From assembly GCA_947579605.1 (NCBI GenBank), contig OX388307.1, positions 22,917,237 to 22,981,236 on the forward strand: a stretch of 64,000 nucleotides of DNA, read 5' to 3'. How positions within the stretch are numbered: the stretch's first letter is position 1; every line of letters starts with the position of its first letter. The notes under the pieces are model-generated. The model searched no databases. It saw only the letters and a list, made by a program, of their open reading frames with translations, and was not told the DNA's origin. The DNA comes from Athripsodes cinereus (lineage: Eukaryota > Arthropoda > Insecta > Trichoptera > Leptoceridae). A program made the translations under genes and the position numbers. This document shows, piece by piece, positions 59,183 through 64,000 of this stretch.

Positions 59183-59717
59183 TGGGGTGTTCACATTTGG
59201 CGAATATCGCCAGGCGAATTTCAAAATATATCGCCAGGCGAAAAAACAAAATTCGCCGGACATCCATTGATCGTCACACCTGTTCACACAGTCCACCAAT
59301 ATAGAAACGATCTGTCAGATGCGCTTTGATTTTGACACTGTTTTCAAAATGGCGTCGAGATGGAGATCGCGAAGTGTTTATTTTTAGTCGAAAATGCTAT
59401 AGTAGAGGTTATAAGGCGCCTTTTAATTAAGGAAACAAACGCCACAAACCAACAACAAAGATAACAGCTGTCACGAAGCGGGAAACATTGTAAAATTTAT
59501 AGGTTATAAAGTCTTTACCATAGATACGAACGCCGCGCACATCTGCGCATGCGCGAATCTTTCAATCGGCCGAAAAGTTGGAAGGTGGTCAACTCGAGAC
59601 GATATCGTTTCTACTGGTTTTTTATCGTTTCAGACTAGCTGTCATTTTGTTCACACGGTTCAAATGGCTGGCGATATTTTGGAGCCTGGCGATATTCGCC
59701 AAAGTGAGAACACCACA
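59183..59717. mobile_element. PIF/Harbinger-type MITE H2, copy 1
   Basis: Terminal inverted repeats of about 33 bp (TGGGGTGTTCACATTTGGCG / CGCCAAAGTGAGAACACCACA) with TAA on both sides (59180-59182, 59718-59720). 535 bp. Interior has a fragment around CGAGATGGAGATCGCGAAGT that in copy 2 reads as MADVEMEIAKCLFLVENVIL, possibly the start of a transposase. Confidence 0.82.
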
Positions 59718-59720
59718 TAA

Positions 59721-62700
59721 GAGAGAATGTCAGTATGTCGCCCTGTAACTTAATATACACCTCGCGAAAAGGATGGGTTGCGGGCTCAAGTTCCATCTGT
59801 GAAACCACCAAAAATCCACCACTCTTTGTCTTCCCTTCTAGGGATACGGCTTACTTAGATTTTAATATATCTTTCAAGTTTTAATAAATAGGTTCCTAGG
59901 CATGTAAAAAAATTGCTAAAAAATAAAATTTAATTGAAATCTTAAAATATCAATCAAATGATAGAATAAGTAAAACAGCTAATAGTTTATTGATTCATTC
60001 AGGTGACACTAATACTCTGAACATTAAGATTCTTCTTGGAGTTGTTATTTCTTTATCTTCCTCTAGAGACTTATCATGAATCATGATTGTTTTCGCAGAT
60101 AAGAACAGGTGTTTTAACATATTCAATTATCTCCGGGGATTATTTATTGAAACTAGATTCATTTCAACCGATGTAAGATTATAGTAATGTAATGTCAAGT
60201 GTAGGAATAATTTAATATTAATCACTTATTTATACAGAAATGTAAGCTGAAAAATATAAAAATATTAATCCATCTAATTATGTACCTGCTATCATCCTTT
60301 ATAACACAATCATATTTTATTTAATAAAACTCAAAATGTTCTACATTAAAATATGAAATTGTTTATACGCCTATTTATGCTTAAAAAATACATATATATT
60401 TCACCTGCAATGATACAAAAATCTACCCACTATAAAAATAACGAAGGAATGGTTTGAATTCAAAAGATTAATTAAAAATGCGTGTAGCTAAATACTATAT
60501 GAAGCAAAGACGTACTACATTCATTATAATAAAAATATCGATTTGAACAAATTATAAAAATACCATTTTCTCTCTTGTAGATATTCCTAATTGAGTCGAC
60601 AACCATAGGGCGTGAATATAGTTATTTGCAATCGCTTGATGATATTTTAAATTAGCGAACGTTACAAATTACATTCCAAAAAATATTTAAATCAATAATA
60701 ATGTTACTATTTCAACTAGTAGGTAATTAAATCAACCATATATTATGCAATGCTATGAGTAATAAAATACATTTCATAGAACGTTCTTATCAGAAACTAA
60801 AATAGTTTATTATTTTTGGTATTCATTTTAGATCTTCTAAATTTCGAAAGGTAGATTTTTAATTATAAAACAACGTTGACGAATGGTTTTCACATATCTC
60901 CTTAGGTTATGTGAGAATATGTCGTCAAAAATGTGATGTGAAAAAAATACGAAAAAGATTCCTTGCGAGTTGGATGGACTAAATTAGACCTGTAATTGGT
61001 TTAACTATAGTGGAATAGGAGCGGATTGCGGGAGAAATTGAGAACTGTATAGTTACCCGTGCAATGATAATAATATAAAGAGCGTCAAGTTTTGATTAGC
61101 AACATTGAAAATAACAACTCAACCACGATTGATGCAAGTTGACATAATAAGGTACTGGAATAAATACCATATATTTATTTAGATTTTTTACGATCGTTCC
61201 ATATCAAACATCGTCGAGTAGGTTGATAAGATAAAATATTATTCCGTGCAACATTGTATTGTTTTAACAGTGCTAGATACAATTGTAAAAAAACACTACA
61301 TACATACCTAAGTGGTCATATTTATATTATTTAATGATATATGGTTATCTTCCTATCGGATAAGACAAGTCGCACCTCGACGTTTCTGTATGCATGGGGT
61401 AAATCAATGTTAAACTTATAAATTACCAAGAACTTACATTATTTTAAACTGATTATTTTATTCAAACATTTAATTATTATGATTGAAAGTTCTTAGGAAC
61501 CTACTTAGTTTATTAAACTAATATGCAAATGAAATATCCAAACATGCAATACTATGTTTATTCTCATTGAGCGATTTCTATCGTATTGATAAAACATTTT
61601 TTTTTATTCACACATTGGTAAAGTGGTACCTTCGATAAAATTAATTGTGTCAAAAGCAATGCAACGTCGATAGATTGAGGTGATTGAGTTTTTTTTTTAC
61701 TTCGATATGAAGTCTTTCTACACTATCTTTCGTAATCTTTCGTAATTATTATATTTTTTTTAATATGTATAATATCTTCGAGTGTGTACATATTTTTTTT
61801 TTGTTTGCCTTGTGCATTTATAATTAGCAAAATGTTAAATTAAATCGATTTATAATTAGCAACACGATATCAAATAAAAGTTACGAAATAAGAAGGTAAT
61901 TCTAAAAATAATTCAAGGTGCAACAATCTCTCCATTTTAAGGTGTGATCTAAATTACCATGAATCTATTTTTAAAATGCCTTGAAAGTTGATATCGTTGT
62001 AAGCTTAAAAGATTAGGAGCAAGTCCATCAAAAATTTACTCAACACCTCCATTATTTTTTTTTAGATATACCTACTTGTTTAATACGAAAAATTTGAATT
62101 TAAACTTGAAACTTCGCATTTGACTTCGATATTGACGGTGTTAATTTTTAACACACCTGTTTTAGATATGAATATAATTAAAAAAAAATCCCATCGTACA
62201 AAATGTATGACTATAAATATGAATATCCCTCATACAAAGTATGGAAGATTGACAGGAGTCGGTTATAAGAAAATAAAGTGACCCGAGTGTCAGATGGTCG
62301 ACACACCTGTTAGGTATACCTACATATAAATACTATGGACGAGAGTTGAATCATCACCAAGCAAGTTGCCGAAGAGTATAAAATGTGATGCACAATAATA
62401 TTATGTGGATTTTTAGATAGATATGGCTTTTGCATTATCTTAACTTGGTCATGAAGTATTACCTTAGTACGATCATCATATAAAATTGTATCAACATAGA
62501 CAAGTCACTTACAATAAACATAGCTTATCAATATAATACATAAATCTTATAAAATCAATCCAGGTATTAAAGTTATTTTAAACTTTGTGATATTTCTTTT
62601 CACTTAACTTCGAGTGTTTTGCTGCAAAAAGAAGAAAACGGATGGCATTATAATTACCTCTAACATACACAAGTACAGTTATATTATGTAGATTACAGAC

Positions 62701-62869
62701 ATGTCAAATCTCTGACTCACATTTATTTTTTGCATGGTCTAAAATAAAAAGTTTTGAATTATAATATATATGGAGAGTTTTGCGTATTAAAATTGTTATT
62801 CGTCTCCTAATCATTACAATAATTGAAAATGTAAGAAAGTCGGTGTTACATTTGACATGTAAATTGTCT
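59721..62869. other. Gene-free AT-rich stretch
   Basis: About 3.1 kb without any supported gene or repeat. T- and A-runs are frequent. Confidence 0.5.
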
Positions 62870-63122
62870 GCCGGCGACCGGTGTGGCGCGGAGGCTAACG
62901 CACTTGCCTTTGAGTCACGAGGTCCCGGGTTCGATTCCCGGCCAGGGCAAAATAAAGAATGACCTTTTTCAGATTGTCCTGGGTCTGGGTGTTACATGTA
63001 TATGTGTTTAGTGCATTGTATATGTGTATCGCCGTGTTAGTACCCATAATACAAGATTCATATCTTAGTTTGGGACTAGCTCGGTCTGTGTGAATTGTCT
63101 ACACGTGTTATGTTATGTTATG
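62870..63122 (+). mobile_element. tRNA-derived SINE, family S2, copy 4
   Basis: Intact A box (TGGCGCGGAGG) and B box (GGTTCGATTCC), the full body and an ATGTTATGTTATG tail. Best S2 copy in the window. Confidence 0.9.
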
Positions 63123-63202
63123 TCTTATGGACATAAACAGCAGATAATTTAAATTTGTAGCTCCCACAATCGCTACTACCTACTCGCTACTGACGCGTAT
63201 AA

Positions 63203-64000
63203 TGGGGTGTTCACATTTGGCGAATATCGCCAGGCAAATTTCAAAATATAACGCCAGGCGAAAAAACAAAATTCGCCGTACGCCCATTGATCGTCACACC
63301 TGTTCACACAGTCCACCGATATAGAAACGATCTGTTAGATGCGCTTTGATTTTGATATTGTTTTCAAAATGGCGGACGTCGAGATGGAGATCGCGAAGTG
63401 TTTATTTTTAGTCGAAAATGTTATACTAGAGGTTAAAGGTGCCTTTTAATTAAGGTAACAAACGCCACAAACCAACAACAAAGATAATAGCTGTCACGAA
63501 GCGGGAAACATTATAAAATTTATAGGTTAGAAAGTTTTCACGGACGCCGCGCACATCTACGCATGCGCAAATCGTTCAACCAGAGAAAAAGTGGGAAGGT
63601 GGTCAACTCGAGACGATATCGTTTCTGTTATTTTAGAAGGATTAACTATGTAACAGTTACGAGACATTTTGAATGTTTTTTAAATATTCTACAATGCACA
63701 TCCGTTACTTGATTTTTTAAAATCGCGATCGATTTCGGTAAACCTTTACCATTGACGAGCGAGATAATACTACGAGATAGAGCGAGGTATTATCTCGCTC
63801 GTCAATGGTAAAGGTTTACCGAAATCGATCGCGATTTTAAAAAATCAAGTAACGGATGTGCATTGTAGAATATTTAAAAAACATTCAAAAAGATATCGTT
63901 TCTACTGGTTTTTATCGTTTCAGACTAGCTGTCATTTTGTTCACACGGTTCAAATGGCTGGCGATATTTAGGTGCCCTGGCGATATTCGCCAAAGTGAGA
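63203..64000. mobile_element. Harbinger-type MITE H2, copy 2, interrupted, runs off window
   Basis: Starts TGGGGTGTTCACATTTGGCG after TAA (63200-63202) and reaches CGCCAAAGTGAGA at the window edge. It is split by a foldback at 63627-63891. At about 63370 an ATG opens MADVEMEIAKCLFLVENVIL before a stop. Confidence 0.85.
63627..63891. mobile_element. Foldback element F1, copy 2, nested
   Basis: Starts GTTATTTTAGAAGGATTAAC and ends ATTCAAAAA. A 12-bp target duplication GATATCGTTTCT is exact on both sides (63615-63626, 63892-63903). The arms match copy 1 at 31469 closely. The apex is longer here (TAATACTACGAGATAGAGCG and following) and its own arms extend the stem through GAGCGAGATAAT / ATTATCTCGCTC. 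Confidence 0.9.

Noticed and set aside
62875..62945. tRNA gene
   Set aside because: The A and B boxes are good, but the body and three similar copies show that it is a SINE; no proper acceptor stem closes around it.

Overview
The window looks like intergenic and intronic DNA from an insect nuclear genome. It is AT-rich, rich in short TAGGTAC-type and TAA/AAT runs, and has one 200-base assembly gap of Ns. Every recognisable protein similarity is to arthropod-type transposable elements. No bacterial-style operons, rRNA or true tRNA genes are visible. The order cannot be fixed from sequence alone; a hemipteran or lepidopteran would fit.

Only one host-gene candidate stands out, on the + strand: a 47-base internal exon (16789-16835) and a terminal exon (20707-20936) that join in frame and are followed by an AATAAA at 21103. 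Their shared intron holds a decayed mariner with an insertion inside it, retrotransposon tails and a near-perfect 148-bp tandem array. I do not recognise the product.

Layout. 0-2.4 kb: a retrotransposon tail, a strong hammerhead-ribozyme hairpin (989-1138) and a foldback element (1840-2109). 2.4-9.7 kb: two copies of a 2.5-2.6 kb PIF/Harbinger-type transposon carrying a captured reverse-transcriptase tail. 9.8-10.0 kb: gap. 10.9-11.3 kb: LINE tail. 14.7-15.7 kb: piggyBac-like element. 16.8-21.1 kb: host-gene candidate. 21-31 kb: tRNA-derived SINEs and retrotransposon tails. 31-38 kb: foldback element, MITEs including a hAT type, and I-like and jockey/CR1-like LINE remnants. 43.9-46 kb: a Penelope-like element (PLE) 3' part with a GIY-YIG endonuclease, next to an RT remnant with a YADD motif. 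49-58 kb: several perfect or near-perfect foldbacks, a second PLE tail and a long-TIR MITE. 58-64 kb: a 90-bp tandem repeat, two copies of a second Harbinger-type MITE (one interrupted by a foldback with a 12-bp target duplication) and a SINE.

The most interesting theme is a structural core of the form (C)UGA..AUG - short stem - CGAAA that recurs in at least seven elements. At 1049-1084 it matches the hammerhead ribozyme consensus. At two loci it lies directly downstream of PLE GIY-YIG reading frames. In four foldbacks it is present as inverted copies. I infer a family of PLE-derived, hammerhead-bearing or hammerhead-decayed non-autonomous retroelements.
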